Counted from the stretch's first letter, positions 1 through 6,628 are shown. The stretch: 22,134 nucleotides of DNA from JBMNQS01 sp050944255 (GCA_050944255.1 JBMNQS010000035.1:1-22134), one strand, 5' to 3'. Notes: generated from the sequence alone by a model not told the origin. Numbers and translations are program-made.

Positions 1-698
1 GCCCCGGCGTGCCCGGCTTCCCCGGATACCTTGAACTTCATCCACAGCGGCCCGGCTATGCCCGAAACCACGCCCACGGGCACGTCTTTTCTTTCCAGCA
101 CCTTCCCCTGCTCGATGTGCAGTTCAACGTACGCCTTCACGTCCGAAGGCGCCCTTGCCGCCTCGTGCAGCCTTTCCGCAGGAAGTCCCGCCTCCGCCAT
201 GGCCTGCATGACGGTGACGCCATGCTGATCGGTATGCCGCAAATGCGCCGCATCCAGGATGCCCGCCATGGCCCGGCTGCCCAGCATGCCCGCCCCAAAC
301 CTGGCGCCCTCCTCGTCGGTAAAGCATACGATCTCGATGGGATGAAGCGTCTTGGCCGACCGCTCCCGCATGGACTTTAGCGCTTCCACCGCCCCCAAAA
401 CGCCCAGGGCGCCGTCGAACGCCCCTCCCCCGGGAACCGTGTCCAGATGCGATCCGGTCATGACCACGGGGGCATCTTTGCGCAGGCCATCTCTTCTGCC
501 GATCAGGTTGCCGGCCGCATCCTCCCTGACCGAAAGCCCGGCCTCTTCCATGTACGAGGCAACCAGGTCTTTGGCCTGTCTTTCCTCTTTCGTGAAGGAA
601 AGCCGCGTGATGCCGCCGTCCGCCGTCCTGCCGATGCGGCCCAGCGCGGAAAGGCGCTCCCACAAGCGCTCTGAATTGACGCTGCAGCCCTCGTTCAT
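1..698 (-). CDS. Zn-dependent N-carbamoyl-L-amino-acid hydrolase / allantoate amidohydrolase family (M20), 3' part cut by the window edge
   Basis: Hydrolyses N-carbamoyl (ureido) amino acids, or related ureides, to the free amino acid, CO2 and ammonia; cytoplasmic, two metal ions per active site. The 232 visible residues carry the family's metal and catalytic motifs: GSHLDTVPGG (His84), GGAFDGALGV (Asp95), DEEGARFG (Glu129/Glu130) and ELHIEQG (His194). The sequence then enters the lid domain (SGEAGHAG) where the window ends; full-length members are about 400-420 residues. The ATG (698-696) overlaps the TGA of the upstream gene as ATGA, so the two are translationally coupled. Because that neighbour looks like an ATC hydrolase, the natural substrate may be N-carbamoyl-L-cysteine (an AtcC-like role). 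This is inferred from context; allantoate or another carbamoyl amino acid remains possible. Confidence 0.9.
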   Translation of the reverse strand, partial: MNEGCSVNSERLWERLSALGRIGRTADGGITRLSFTKEERQAKDLVASYMEEAGLSVREDAAGNLIGRRDGLRKDAPVVMTGSHLDTVPGGGAFDGALGVLGAVEALKSMRERSAKTLHPIEIVCFTDEEGARFGAGMLGSRAMAGILDAAHLRHTDQHGVTVMQAMAEAGLPAERLHEAARAPSDVKAYVELHIEQGKVLERKDVPVGVVSGIAGPLWMKFKVSGEAGHAG

Positions 699-1216
699 TT
701 TTGCTCCGCTTCGGACGGCGCGTCCTTGTTCACCCGGAAACAGAAATGGCAGCAGCCGTCGGTAAAGAAGTGCTTGTCATGCACCACCTCCATTTGCGGG
801 TTGAACCCCTCCGCGATCGCGGGATCGATCATCTTGCAGTACAGCATGCCGTACTCCTGCATGCCGTCCTTCTCCCACTGGTCCGCAAAAATGCACCGGG
901 TGAAATGCTGTTCGATCATGTCCTCTTCAAAAACATTTTCATACTCAAAGTGGTCGCTTCTCTCCATATCGTAGTTGGAAAGATAATTGCCCAGGCTGTT
1001 GTCCTGCCCGATGGCCTTTGCCCGCCTGGCGATGTCCTGGCCCCTTTCAAGGCCGAAGGCCCGCACGCCTTCCATAACGGCTTGCTTCCCCTCCTCGCCG
1101 AAGCGGTCGGCCACCGTCTTGGCCACATGCGCGAAAAGTTTTGCCGCGATGGCATACATGGATACGGGCTGCAAAGGTTCCCTTTCGTGCCTGTTGTCGT
1201 TGTCCTGTTGATGCAT
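695..1216 (-). CDS. L-2-amino-thiazoline-4-carboxylic acid (ATC) hydrolase family protein
   Basis: A 173-residue soluble protein with no signal peptide or membrane segment. Its C-terminal half has the pattern I associate with the ATC hydrolase family: RCIFADQW (Cys108), GMLYCKMID (Cys127), then GCCHFCF (Cys155, Cys156, Cys159) near the end. Characterised members open the thiazoline ring of L-ATC to give N-carbamoyl-L-cysteine. The start ATG at 1216 follows AGGGAGA at a spacing of 7 nt. The stop TGA overlaps the ATG of the downstream carbamoylase, which would supply the next step to L-cysteine, so the gene pair supports the family call. I recognise the family by pattern and context, not by alignment; the exact substrate is uncertain. 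Confidence 0.7.
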   Translation of the reverse strand: MHQQDNDNRHEREPLQPVSMYAIAAKLFAHVAKTVADRFGEEGKQAVMEGVRAFGLERGQDIARRAKAIGQDNSLGNYLSNYDMERSDHFEYENVFEEDMIEQHFTRCIFADQWEKDGMQEYGMLYCKMIDPAIAEGFNPQMEVVHDKHFFTDGCCHFCFRVNKDAPSEAEQK

Positions 1217-2063
1217 AGCATGGTCTCCCTTCGTGCCCCGGATAGATTTTTATTGGCCTGATTGACCGCAGCCGGATAGCAAAATTTATGAAAACAATTT
1301 ATTTTAACACAAAAAGCCGGAAGAAGACAATGCAGCGCCCGGCTTATTGCGATGGCATTGTGTTTGGGTTTTGTTATCATTCTCAATAGAGCAATAGACC
1401 GCGATAGCCAAAAAAAAGACCGGCTTGCGGTCAATTAAAGAGAAATATATAAAAGTTGGTGTTGTAATGAACCGCTTAATGAAATAAGGTGCCGCTAAGC
1501 GGCAAATCCCTTTAAAAATGCATTGTATCCGATATAGCATTTACTTACACCGCTGCGATGATCATCTGCCGTAATGAATTGTTCAATAAAACTTGACCCC
1601 TGAAAATAGAATTGAAGGCTTTCTGCCCTGGGCGTGATATGCCAAAAGCCTCTTTGCCCAGTACAGTGCTCGAAGGATGTGTTAAAACATCAGCAACAGC
1701 GTGTATTATGCTGCCCAAAACCAAATAACCGCCGCCGGCTCAGTAATTGCCGGCTCCAGACCAGGTCTGCTCGAAGGAAGCGTGTATTGCGCGGATACGC
1801 ACATCAATTGTTTTCATCTCTCCAGATTATCCCATAAATCAGACAATATTTGCGCAACACCGGCTGCGATTGCAAGGAACCATCCGGCCAAATTACCGGA
1901 GCGGTAATCTTGCGTTTCGCTCCCTTCGGGCAAGGAGTGGTTTGGCTTTGAGCGTACTATATCGGATACATATGCAATGTGTCAATTTTGATAACTAAGT
2001 GCATAGAACGCTTGATCCTATGCACTTAATTACAGGTATGTTCAGCACAGAGAGCATAAAGTT
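1217..2063. other. Gene-poor region of about 850 bp with several inverted repeats
   Basis: No open frame here has both a ribosome-binding site and a recognisable product. Visible structures are a perfect 7-bp inverted repeat around one base at 1490-1504 (TGCCGCT/AGCGGCA), a hairpin GACCGC...GCGGTC with an inner AGCC/GGCT near 1397-1432, ATTACC-GGTAAT at 1892-1908, and the 11-bp stem listed separately at 1996-2028. A minus-strand frame at 1814-1933 ends in a hydrophobic stretch (GWFLAIAAGVAQILSDLW) but has no ATG and no ribosome-binding site. The region may hold decayed genes or the 3' untranslated part of the agrD transcript. Confidence 0.5.
1996..2028. repeat. Perfect 11-bp inverted repeat downstream of agrD
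   Basis: TAAGTGCATAG at 1996-2006 and CTATGCACTTA at 2018-2028 are exact reverse complements around an 11-nt loop. The structure lies 35 nt past the agrD stop codon on the agrD transcript. No U-run follows on either strand, so it is not a typical intrinsic terminator. It could stabilise the short agrD mRNA or act as a protein-binding site. Confidence 0.6.
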
Positions 2064-2192
2064 TTATTTTTCCTGCTTCAGCTTGGCCGGGACGACGGGC
2101 TGATAATAAACCCAATCAGTTACCGCGTTCGCCGATTTCTGTGCTGCACGCTTGGATACGACGGCCATGATTTTCGATACTCGTTTTTTCAT
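2064..2192 (-). CDS. agrD: AgrD-like cyclic lactone autoinducer precursor peptide with Thr at the ring position
   Basis: A 42-residue precursor of an Agr-type signal peptide. It has a basic amphipathic leader (MKKRVSKIMAVVSKR) and ends in YYQPVVPAKLKQEK, which matches the conserved acidic-tail region of clostridial AgrD peptides (Q-P-x-x-P-x-x-L). Counting back from the second Pro as in known AgrD peptides, the residue that should be the ring-forming Cys is Thr25, giving a predicted core of TDWVY. There is no cysteine anywhere in the peptide. A threonine could close a lactone through its hydroxyl, as serine does in one staphylococcal species, but this is inference. The start is fixed by a near-perfect AAAGGAGGTG 8 nt upstream. 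The gene is divergent from agrA-agrC-agrB, whereas agrD usually follows agrB directly. Confidence 0.82.
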   Translation of the reverse strand: MKKRVSKIMAVVSKRAAQKSANAVTDWVYYQPVVPAKLKQEK

Positions 2193-2216
2193 CTGACAAG
2201 CACCTCCTTTTGTGAA

Positions 2217-2246
2217 ATCATATACCCAGGGCCCTATATTTGTAAA
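2217..2246 (-). promoter_or_regulatory. Candidate agrD promoter
   Basis: On the minus strand, TTTACA (2246-2241) is followed by TATATG (2224-2219, 16-bp spacer) or, overlapping it, TATGAT (2222-2217, 18-bp spacer). It sits just upstream of the agrD ribosome-binding site. Spacers away from 17 bp fit a promoter that needs an activator. Confidence 0.55.
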
Positions 2247-2255
2247 TAATTTTGT

Positions 2256-2287
2256 CATGAACTGCCCTGCTGGTGACAAAATCTGCC
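2256..2287 (-). promoter_or_regulatory. Probable LytTR-type (AgrA-like) binding site: direct repeat with a 21-bp period
   Basis: Read on the minus strand, GGCAGATTTTG (2287-2277) and GGCAGTTCATG (2266-2256) are direct repeats offset by exactly 21 bp. LytTR regulators are known to bind two 9-bp direct repeats separated by about 12 bp, which gives the same period. The promoter-proximal copy, GCAGTTCAT, fits the known consensus [TA][AC][CA]GTTN[AG][TG] at all but the first position; the distal copy is weaker. The site ends 9 bp upstream of the candidate -35 of agrD, as expected for activation by the neighbouring response regulator. Confidence 0.6.
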
Positions 2288-2407
2288 AAATTTAGTTGTT
2301 ATTGACCGATATTTAGCCCGGCCTACCGCAAAGTGCCCATATACATTTTATTCGATTATTGTAAAGATTTATGGGGAAATATGGTTTCATAATGTTTCGC
2401 CAAATGT

Positions 2408-2437
2408 TATACTTACACCAATCATTATAATAATGAT
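2408..2437 (+). promoter_or_regulatory. Candidate agrA-agrC-agrB promoter with a 17-bp palindrome at the start region
   Basis: TATACT (2408-2413) is a good -10 with only a weak -35 (TTTCAT) 17 bp upstream. Just downstream, 2421-2437 is a perfect 17-bp palindrome (ATCATTAT-A-ATAATGAT) that itself contains a second possible -10, TATAAT (2426-2431). A palindrome over the likely transcription start is typical of an operator, but no regulator can be assigned. Confidence 0.35.
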
Positions 2438-2550
2438 GTCGCAAACTGTCCGATAAACAGCACAAACAACCACGCGGCCATCTTGAAATGTACGCCATAC
2501 GCATTTAAGATAGTAGTGGCCTCGTTTTTGGATACAAAAGGAGGTACCAA

Positions 2551-3294
2551 ATGAATATTGTCATATGTGATGATGATTCTTTTTGGGTTGAAGAAGTCAG
2601 GCGTATGGTGACCCATTGGGCTGAAACATCTTTTATGTCCGTGTCGTTTTGGACCTTCTCCAAAGGAAGCGAATTGCTCGACGCGCTCCGGAATAATAGG
2701 CTGCTGGATATTGATCTGGTCTTTTTGGATATAGACTTCGAGGAAAAAATAGACGGTATAGCCGTATCCAGGCACATTCGCAATGAAGGCCATAACTTCT
2801 ACATTATCTTCATATCCGGCAACCCCCTCAGAGCCAGTCAGGGTTATGAAGTGGACGCCGTGGGCTATCTCGTCAAACCGTTTGATTACGATGTCATTGC
2901 CTTTTATATGAACAGAGTGAAGGAACGGATGTATCTCAAAAGCATTACAACCCTTGAGATATCCGTCAGCAACGGCATCGCCCTGATACCGCATATAGAA
3001 ATTGTCTGCGCCGAAACCTACGGACACGAACTGAAAATTTATACCGTGAAGGACATCCTGCATACGCGCATGTCCATGCAAACATTTTTTGAGAAAGTGG
3101 ATAACGCGGAGTTTGTACGAATTCATAAGTCGTATATCGTGAATATGCGGTACGTGAGAAGGATTATCACCAGGCGCCCTCAATCAGTGGAGATTTTATA
3201 TCAAGGCGAAATCATGACACGGGATATCGGACGCACCTACTTCAAGGAGCTGCAGCAACGATACACCAATGCCATATCAAAGGGGTTAGTATAA
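2551..3294 (+). CDS. agrA: AgrA-like LytTR-family response regulator
   Basis: A 247-residue cytoplasmic response regulator. The receiver domain (about 1-120) has the acidic pocket Asp7-Asp9, the phospho-acceptor Asp60 in LVFLDID and the conserved Lys109 in LVKPFD. Residues from about 140 to 240 form a LytTR DNA-binding domain (ending ...FVRIHKSYIVNMRYV, then a basic and beta-rich C-terminus). The ATG follows AAAGGAGG at a good distance. The stop codon shares one base with the agrC start, so kinase and regulator are coupled. The probable target is the direct repeat with a 21-bp period upstream of agrD, giving a positive feedback loop on the signal gene. The name is by role; orthology to staphylococcal AgrA is not implied beyond domain type. 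Confidence 0.88.
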   Translation: MNIVICDDDSFWVEEVRRMVTHWAETSFMSVSFWTFSKGSELLDALRNNRLLDIDLVFLDIDFEEKIDGIAVSRHIRNEGHNFYIIFISGNPLRASQGYEVDAVGYLVKPFDYDVIAFYMNRVKERMYLKSITTLEISVSNGIALIPHIEIVCAETYGHELKIYTVKDILHTRMSMQTFFEKVDNAEFVRIHKSYIVNMRYVRRIITRRPQSVEILYQGEIMTRDIGRTYFKELQQRYTNAISKGLV

Positions 3295-4592
3295 TGTGGA
3301 ACATAATTGAATGGGCTGCGCAGTGCATAGATATTGTATTGTATTTTTTGTTTTATCTGCGCTGTATGCCGCTGAAGGCCGGTAAAAATAAAACCTATGT
3401 GATCGCCGTCGTCGCAGCGTGCGCGCTGCTGAAGATGTTCATATTTATGGCGGGTATCGGCTTTGGGGTGTACGTTTCATTCCTGATTTCCGTCTTGATG
3501 TGCTTTCTCCTATTCAAAGGAAAACTGAATGAATACCTCGTTTGGGTGACATTGGCCATAACCATCAACGGTATCGTGAATTTCTTCGTTGTGAACCTTT
3601 GTGAACTATATCCAGGGGTCACCTTCCAGCTTACCCTGCAGCCCGGTTTGCCGAGAATGTTCTGCATCATCGCAGTAAAAATTCTGGCGTTTGCCTGCTA
3701 CTACATCATGACGATCAGAATCGACAGGTATACTGAAATGAACCGAAAACACAGCCTCCAGTTATTCATCGTATCGGTGGGCTGCTGGGCCGTTCTGGAA
3801 GTCCTGTTACGTATTAAATTGAATATGCCGGTGCCCGAAGCCTTCACGTATATGGGAACCATCAGCGGCATGGGCCTTCTGTTCATGCTCACTACATGTA
3901 TTTCCCTGTACAATGCACAAGTAGTCCAGGAAAAAGAGCGTACGCTCCTGTCCGTTGAACTGCACGCCGCGCAGATCACTCAGGGACATATCAAACAGAT
4001 GAAATACCTTTACACGCAGTTTGTTGAAGTGCGCCATGACCTGGCCAATCACCTGACGGTCGCTTTAGGCTATTGCCAGAGAAATGACTACAAGGCACTG
4101 GAAAGCTACCTGACCAAGGTTACGCCCGTAAAAACTGCCAACATCACGTATACCGGGAACCTGATCATCGATTCGCTGATCGCCTCCAAAATGCCCACAA
4201 TAAAAGAACATGGCATTATGTATACATTTAACCTTAGAGTGCCTGAAAAATTGCCGATCAATGACGTGGACCTGTGTATACTGTTCGCCAATCTGCTGGA
4301 TAACGCATTCGACGCCGTCAGCAAACTGCCGGACAACATCCCCAAATTCATTCATGCATCTTCCAAACTGACCGACGTTTACTGGATACTGCTGTTTGAA
4401 AACACATCCACAAGCGGCAGCCTGTATACCGTCGACAGCATCCCCTCGACCAAAAGGCACGACAATGAAATCCACGGCATAGGCACAAGGCAGATAAAGA
4501 CCATCGCCGAGAAAACCGGAGGCTACGTTACCTTTTCGCAGGAAAACGGTGTGTTTTCTTCTGTCATAATGCTCGAACTGCCCGGTGTATAA
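3294..4592 (+). CDS. agrC: AgrC-like sensor histidine kinase (GHKL ATPase)
   Basis: A 432-residue membrane sensor kinase that should detect the exported AgrD-derived peptide and phosphorylate the preceding regulator. The first ~205 residues contain six or seven hydrophobic segments, as in AgrC sensor domains. A helical linker leads to the phospho-acceptor His248 in VRHDLANHL. The ATPase domain carries an N-box NLLDNAFDA (Asn333, Asn337) and a glycine box HGIGTRQI (Gly395-Gly397). The domain order and the R-H-D-x-x-N-H H-box are those of peptide-sensing HPK10-type kinases. Its ATG overlaps the agrA stop by one base, and agrB follows after 19 nt, so all three are probably one transcript. The ligand is presumed to be the unusual Thr-containing peptide, by inference from position. 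Confidence 0.88.
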   Translation: MWNIIEWAAQCIDIVLYFLFYLRCMPLKAGKNKTYVIAVVAACALLKMFIFMAGIGFGVYVSFLISVLMCFLLFKGKLNEYLVWVTLAITINGIVNFFVVNLCELYPGVTFQLTLQPGLPRMFCIIAVKILAFACYYIMTIRIDRYTEMNRKHSLQLFIVSVGCWAVLEVLLRIKLNMPVPEAFTYMGTISGMGLLFMLTTCISLYNAQVVQEKERTLLSVELHAAQITQGHIKQMKYLYTQFVEVRHDLANHLTVALGYCQRNDYKALESYLTKVTPVKTANITYTGNLIIDSLIASKMPTIKEHGIMYTFNLRVPEKLPINDVDLCILFANLLDNAFDAVSKLPDNIPKFIHASSKLTDVYWILLFENTSTSGSLYTVDSIPSTKRHDNEIHGIGTRQIKTIAEKTGGYVTFSQENGVFSSVIMLELPGV

Positions 4593-4611
4593 ATGAGATC
4601 GGAGGACCATC

Positions 4612-5217
4612 ATGAAGTGGATTGTAAGTCAATGCGTGCAGTTTCTCATAAAAAATAACGCCATTGATCCGGAGGATACGGATATTTATGAATACGGATT
4701 GTTCTGTATTGTCCGGGATATCATCACATTGTCGTCAACGCTGATAATAGCTATTCTCCTTGACGTGGTTCCGCAGTCTGTTTTGTTCTATGCCGCCTTC
4801 ATCGGGCTGCGCCGCACAGCCGGCGGATACCATGCCACAACGGTGCTGCGGTGCTTTTTGATTTCCATGGTAACATGGCTGGTCGCCCTTAAATGCATAG
4901 AGCTGACGCAAAGCTATCATGTGCTCTCCATTGGCATAGCCGCCTTCGCTACCGTGATCATCTGGTTATTGGCGCCCATTGAGCACATCAACAATCCGCA
5001 CCGAAAAGAACGCCTCGTCCTTGCAAAACGCAACTGCCGGATTTACATCAGTATCCTTTTGCTCGTTGTGTGCATATCCGCCTGGGGCAGCCTCCAATTT
5101 TTATGGCCCGATTGGATTCCTTCCTCCGTCGCGTATGGAATGTTCTTTTTTTCCTGTTCATTGGTGGCCGCTTGGTTACAGAGAAGATTCAAACAACAAA
5201 AACAACTTGCCGAATAG
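4612..5217 (+). CDS. agrB: AgrB-like peptide-processing membrane endopeptidase
   Basis: A 201-residue integral membrane cysteine protease that cuts the C-terminal tail off AgrD and forms the cyclic peptide. It has the family motif RRTAGGYHATTVLRC, with the catalytic His74 and Cys81 seven residues apart as in characterised AgrB. Hydrophobic segments lie near residues 37-64, 83-100, 103-122, 143-160 and 168-190. The start ATG has GGAGG a few bases upstream. Catalytic residues are intact although the only AgrD candidate nearby lacks cysteine, so the enzyme either makes a Thr-lactone product or acts on a precursor encoded elsewhere. It is the last gene of the agrA-agrC-agrB run; no agrD follows it in the next 500 bp. 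Confidence 0.92.
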   Translation: MKWIVSQCVQFLIKNNAIDPEDTDIYEYGLFCIVRDIITLSSTLIIAILLDVVPQSVLFYAAFIGLRRTAGGYHATTVLRCFLISMVTWLVALKCIELTQSYHVLSIGIAAFATVIIWLLAPIEHINNPHRKERLVLAKRNCRIYISILLLVVCISAWGSLQFLWPDWIPSSVAYGMFFFSCSLVAAWLQRRFKQQKQLAE

Positions 5218-5344
5218 CAGCAAAACCCTTCAGGCACAGCGGGAATTTCTTTTTTTGTGCCTCAATACGGTGAGTCAAAGCGCATGAACGGAAATAACTT
5301 GCATGTGTTTTTGTTTCCGGACAGACAGATCACTGCCTGAATGG

Positions 5345-5377
5345 CCGCATTGAAAGGGCCGGCTCTCTGCGGTTTTT
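5345..5377 (+). terminator. Weak candidate terminator downstream of the agr genes
   Basis: GCCGCA and TGCGGT arms enclose an inner GGGCCGGCTC self-complementary core and are followed by TTTTT at 5373-5377. The outer stem is only 5-6 bp, so this is a modest candidate, about 130 bp past the agrB stop. Confidence 0.35.
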
Positions 5378-5427
5378 CTGAATGCGCCTGCAAAAAGGTA
5401 TAAGCGCCTTGCTTTTCCCCGAACGGT

Positions 5428-5550
5428 TCAATCCTGATCCGCAATAACCTCCCGGTTAATGACGATGGTTTCCCAGGCCGTCGGGGACGATCCTATACCG
5501 GCGAGAAACAGGCTCTGATGGATTTCAACCACAGCCCTCGCGCGGACCAT
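5428..5550 (-). pseudogene. Short unidentified frame, possible gene remnant (40 codons)
   Basis: An ATG at 5550 opens a 40-residue frame with protein-like composition (it includes AVVEIHQSLFLAGIG and ETIVINREVIADQD) and a TGA at 5428. There is no good ribosome-binding site, and an in-frame TAA lies shortly upstream of the ATG. It reads like the C-terminus of a longer protein whose upstream part has been lost. I do not recognise the family, and chance is not excluded. Confidence 0.2.
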
Positions 5551-5739
5551 CTCTGAGCCGAACGCCCTCAGCTTTTATAACGCGCCTTTTCGCGCTTTGA
5601 CCCTTGCCGCAGGTATCCATCCCGCCCTTTCCTTCCAACCGGCAGCCGGACGCAATGCCTTTGTGCCCGCCCTTATTGTCCGGATTTGCCTTTTCCTGTC
5701 ATCTCCCCGCTTCCCTGAAACGAAACCGAATAAACTGAT

Positions 5740-5768
5740 TTGAACTGTGCGGACAATTGTGCTATAAA
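5740..5768 (+). promoter_or_regulatory. Promoter of the ArsC/Spx-like gene
   Basis: TTGAAC (5740-5745) and TATAAA (5763-5768) are separated by exactly 17 bp, a good vegetative sigma-A-type promoter, 36 bp upstream of the start codon. Confidence 0.65.
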
Positions 5769-5804
5769 AGAATAGAAAGAGCATCGCGTGTAAGGAGGTC
5801 CGAT

Positions 5805-6155
5805 ATGGTTTTACTGTGCTACCCCAAATGCGGTACCTGCGCCAAGGCCAAAGCATGGCTGGATAATCAAGGCATCGCCTACACTTACCGGGACATACAG
5901 AAGGAAAATCCTTCCGCAAGCGAACTGAAGGCATGGCACAATAAGAGCGGGCTGCCGCTGAAGCGTTTTTTCAATACCAGCGGCCTTGCCTACAGAAGGC
6001 TTGAACTGAAAGATAAATTGAAGGATATGGACCAGGAGGCCCAGTATGCGCTGCTGGCCACCGACGGCCTTTTGGTGAAGCGGCCCCTTTTAATCTCCGA
6101 TGATTTCGTCCTGACAGGCTTTCAAATGGGCCGGTGGGAAGATGCGCTGCTGTAA
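5805..6155 (+). CDS. ArsC/Spx-family thioredoxin-fold protein (YusI/YffB-like)
   Basis: A 116-residue protein of the arsenate reductase/Spx fold. It has a CxxC redox motif near the N-terminus (YPKCGTC, Cys9 and Cys12), the internal NTSGLAYRRL motif and the conserved Arg93 in LVKRPLL, which in ArsC-fold proteins helps bind the substrate oxyanion or structure the active site. The length matches the family (about 110-120). The ATG at 5805 follows TAAGGAGGT; an upstream in-frame ATG at 5757 lies inside the promoter and is rejected. No other arsenic gene is nearby. It may be a thiol oxidoreductase or Spx-like regulator rather than a true arsenate reductase, since CxxC rather than the ArsC CX5R loop is visible. 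Confidence 0.85.
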   Translation: MVLLCYPKCGTCAKAKAWLDNQGIAYTYRDIQKENPSASELKAWHNKSGLPLKRFFNTSGLAYRRLELKDKLKDMDQEAQYALLATDGLLVKRPLLISDDFVLTGFQMGRWEDALL

Positions 6156-6188
6156 AAAATCCGGCGGTTGCAAAAGCTGCCTTTTGGG

Positions 6189-6217
6189 TTGACGCCGAAG
6201 GTCAATTGGGTTATAAT
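6189..6217 (+). promoter_or_regulatory. Promoter of the initiator tRNA gene
   Basis: TTGACG (6189-6194) and a perfect TATAAT (6212-6217) are 17 bp apart, near consensus as expected for a stable RNA gene, with the tRNA beginning 32 bp after the -10. Confidence 0.8.
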
Positions 6218-6248
6218 ATATTGCGTTCAGTTTCTCGAACGTTTATAC

Positions 6249-6325
<77 letters not shown>

Positions 6326-6330
6326 TGAAA

Positions 6331-6362
6331 AACCCTGTAACCATCAAGGTTGCAGGGTTTTT
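6331..6362 (+). terminator. Intrinsic terminator of the initiator tRNA
   Basis: AACCCTGTAACC (6331-6342) pairs with GGTTGCAGGGTT (6348-6359) through 12 positions with one G:T, with a 5-nt loop, followed by a T-run. Confidence 0.85.
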
Positions 6363-6394
6363 ACTATATCTGGATATTTGGGCTAAAAACGGGA

Positions 6395-6448
6395 ATTTCC
6401 CTCCGATTTCCCTCCGGTTGGGTGGAATCAGATGGAATTGGGTGGAAT
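6395..6448. repeat. Two pairs of 11-bp direct repeats just past the tRNA
   Basis: ATTTCCCTCCG occurs twice in perfect tandem (6395-6405, 6406-6416). TTGGGTGGAAT then occurs at 6418-6428 and 6438-6448 (20-bp period). Clusters of short direct repeats beside a tRNA 3' end resemble the arm sites of tyrosine recombinases, but no integrase gene is in this window. The rest of 6363-6628 is A+T-rich and shows only a 4-codon ATG frame at 6532 with a GGGAG upstream, too short to call. Confidence 0.6.
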
Positions 6449-6628
6449 TGGAGTGCGGTATATTTGATTTACAAGAGTAATGATATAAAGATAGAGGTAA
6501 AAGAAATTATCTTATTTTAGGGAGTATTTTCATGTCGACTATCTAGCGTATTTGTTCTGTTCATTACATTATTTTAACGATATTTTGGTCCGCCTTTAGC
6601 ATTCGAACTTTTAAGGCTTAAGGTAAAA

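Larger units (their letters stand above)
5218..5739. other. Gene-poor region between agrB and the ArsC-like gene
   Basis: I searched this stretch on both strands for a second, cysteine-containing AgrD peptide and found none. It holds a weak terminator-like hairpin (5345-5377) and one short minus-strand frame (5428-5550), listed separately. The rest, including the GC-rich part at 5550-5700, shows no convincing gene. Confidence 0.5.

Noticed and set aside
124..663. Minus-strand frame of 179 codons, Gly/Arg-rich
   Set aside because: It is a shifted frame of the carbamoylase, whose true frame shows all metal-ligand motifs.
1814..1933. Possible second small hydrophobic peptide (GWFLAIAAGVAQILSDLW) downstream of agrD
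   Set aside because: No ATG, only a TTG without a ribosome-binding site, and no leader or double-glycine motif. It could be a remnant, so it is noted but not called.
5221..5266. GGCACA...TGTGCC inverted repeat after agrB as a terminator
   Set aside because: The loop is 18 nt and the T-run lies inside it rather than after the stem.
5218..5804. A conventional cysteine-containing agrD after agrB
   Set aside because: All short frames on both strands were read; none has a Q-P-x-x-P tail or a suitable leader.
5575..5934. Minus-strand frame of 119 codons overlapping the ArsC-like gene start
   Set aside because: It is Arg-rich, runs antisense through the promoter and start of a well-supported gene, and lacks a ribosome-binding site.
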